Below are positions 63,261 to 64,000 of a DNA stretch of 64,000 nucleotides, piece by piece. Every line of letters begins with the position of its first letter. The first letter of the stretch is position 1. This DNA comes from Ditylenchus dipsaci (taxonomy: Eukaryota > Nematoda > Chromadorea > Rhabditida > Anguinidae): positions 124,001 through 188,000 of the forward strand of contig SADC01000032.1 in the NCBI GenBank assembly GCA_004194705.1. The letters run 5' to 3'. The translations under genes and the position numbers were made by a program. The notes beneath the pieces are model-generated. The model saw only the letters and a program-made list of their open reading frames with translations. It had not been told where the DNA came from and ran no database searches.

Positions 63261-63684
63261 GTGTGAAGGTACGCATCTCAACTTCAAGCCCCCAAATCCA
63301 CTGCGTCCCTTAAAGGCGTGCAGGAGGTGTGGTTGGTTAGAGACTCTTGATCGAAAATGCATTTAGAGAGTCTTTTTGCCCAGCTCCAGCGTGAAAAATG
63401 TGGTAAATCATCCAAAAATAACACTAAAATATCTTAAAATGACCATTTACCCCTAAAAGGTGGGAGGCCATTTCTTGGCAAAGTTAAAGTTTTTAATCAG
63501 ACAGTATTTAGAAATAATTCTTTCATCTTGTCGAGCAGAAAAAATTAGTTCTGGAGGTGATAAAACCGAAAAACCGAGTATGGGGGAACTATATCAGTAC
63601 CACATTTTGACTGCAGAGAAAATCATCATGTAAATCATATTGCAAAAGCTCTGAATTAAACTCGGCTATAGCCACCTTCATTAG

Positions 63685-64000
63685 ACGAGCCATCCAAGGC
63701 CAGTGTTCCAATTAACACCTTCAGGCAATCCTCTTTTTTATTGCAAACCAGAACTAGACGCTGGTGAGCTCTTCGAGATCAATTCCCGATCCGCCGACCA
63801 AGTAATTTTCGCAGAGCGTGTGTGGTGGGCGTTGTTAACACACGGAAAGCAAAAACCAAGGAACGATAAGCAGCTCTGTGTGAAGAAAGGTTGTGGTATA
63901 AGCGAAGCTAAGCAGGGAATTAGAGATTGCACTCGGAGCTTGACTCCATGCAAGTGTTCGAAACTTATCTTGCACCAGCCCCCAGAGTACGAAGCCCAAT
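63685..64000 (+). CDS. exon of an unrecognised protein, continues beyond the window
   Basis: After the acceptor-like CCTTCATTAG (or TTCAG at 63724) a frame stays open to the end: HPRPVFQLTPSGNPLFYC, KPELDAGELFEINSRSA, ADQVIFAERVWWALLTHG, LCVKKGCGISEAKQGIRD, CTRSLTPCKCSKLIL. Six or more cysteines and balanced codon use suggest real coding sequence, more GC-rich than the flanks. No family recognised; partial, direction and start uncertain. Confidence 0.5.

Overview
The window is repeat-rich, AT-rich invertebrate nuclear DNA. Introns are mostly 44-65 bp with T-rich acceptors (TTTTCAG/TTTTAG). Genes are cut into many small exons, and the space between is filled with inverted-repeat DNA transposons. 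Splice style, a FLYWCH-type transposon protein and a BRICHOS-like type II membrane protein fit an ecdysozoan, perhaps nematode-grade, animal; the sequence alone does not settle the species. Exon models below were built by hand from reading frame, splice sites and recalled family alignments.

Layout. (1) 1-708, minus: 3'-truncated gene for a CCHC zinc-knuckle protein. (2) 1657-30169, plus: one NPC1 (Niemann-Pick C1 sterol transporter) gene in at least 38 exons, including micro-exons of 13, 17, 19, 24 and 27 nt; the signal-peptide exon(s) upstream of 1657 were not found. Its 8.2-kb intron 17996-26183 holds an antisense histone H3-like pseudogene (19803-20251) and a nest of transposons with recognisable target-site duplications. 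(3) 30565-38700: repeats, a 1.9-kb TTAA-flanked foldback, an unexplained ORF at 33567-33860 and two minus-strand exons of an unrecognised gene (36631-37965). (4) 38769-51318, plus: a complete 16-exon gene for a type II transmembrane protein with a BRICHOS-like extracellular domain; a Merlin-like transposase fragment sits in intron 2. (5) 51488-54573: MULE-like transposon with iterated-motif inverted repeats and a FLYWCH-type coding region, itself invaded by another palindrome. (6) 56199-61114, plus: complete F-box/leucine-rich-repeat gene. (7) 61472-61543, minus: tRNA-Ala(UGC)-like gene. (8) 63685-64000: exon of an unrecognised protein running off the window.

The host genes are functionally unrelated (sterol export from lysosomes, a membrane chaperone-type protein, an SCF substrate adaptor). 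Two themes cross the window. First, every conserved gene needs one or more single-base insertions, always of a missing base and mostly in short homopolymers, to restore frame; this points to residual assembly indels more than to decay. Second, many unrelated inverted-repeat families share one architecture, ends built from short (about 9-20 bp) motifs iterated several times, and many are nearly perfect long hairpins, which would give long double-stranded RNA if transcribed within the NPC1 or BRICHOS pre-mRNA.
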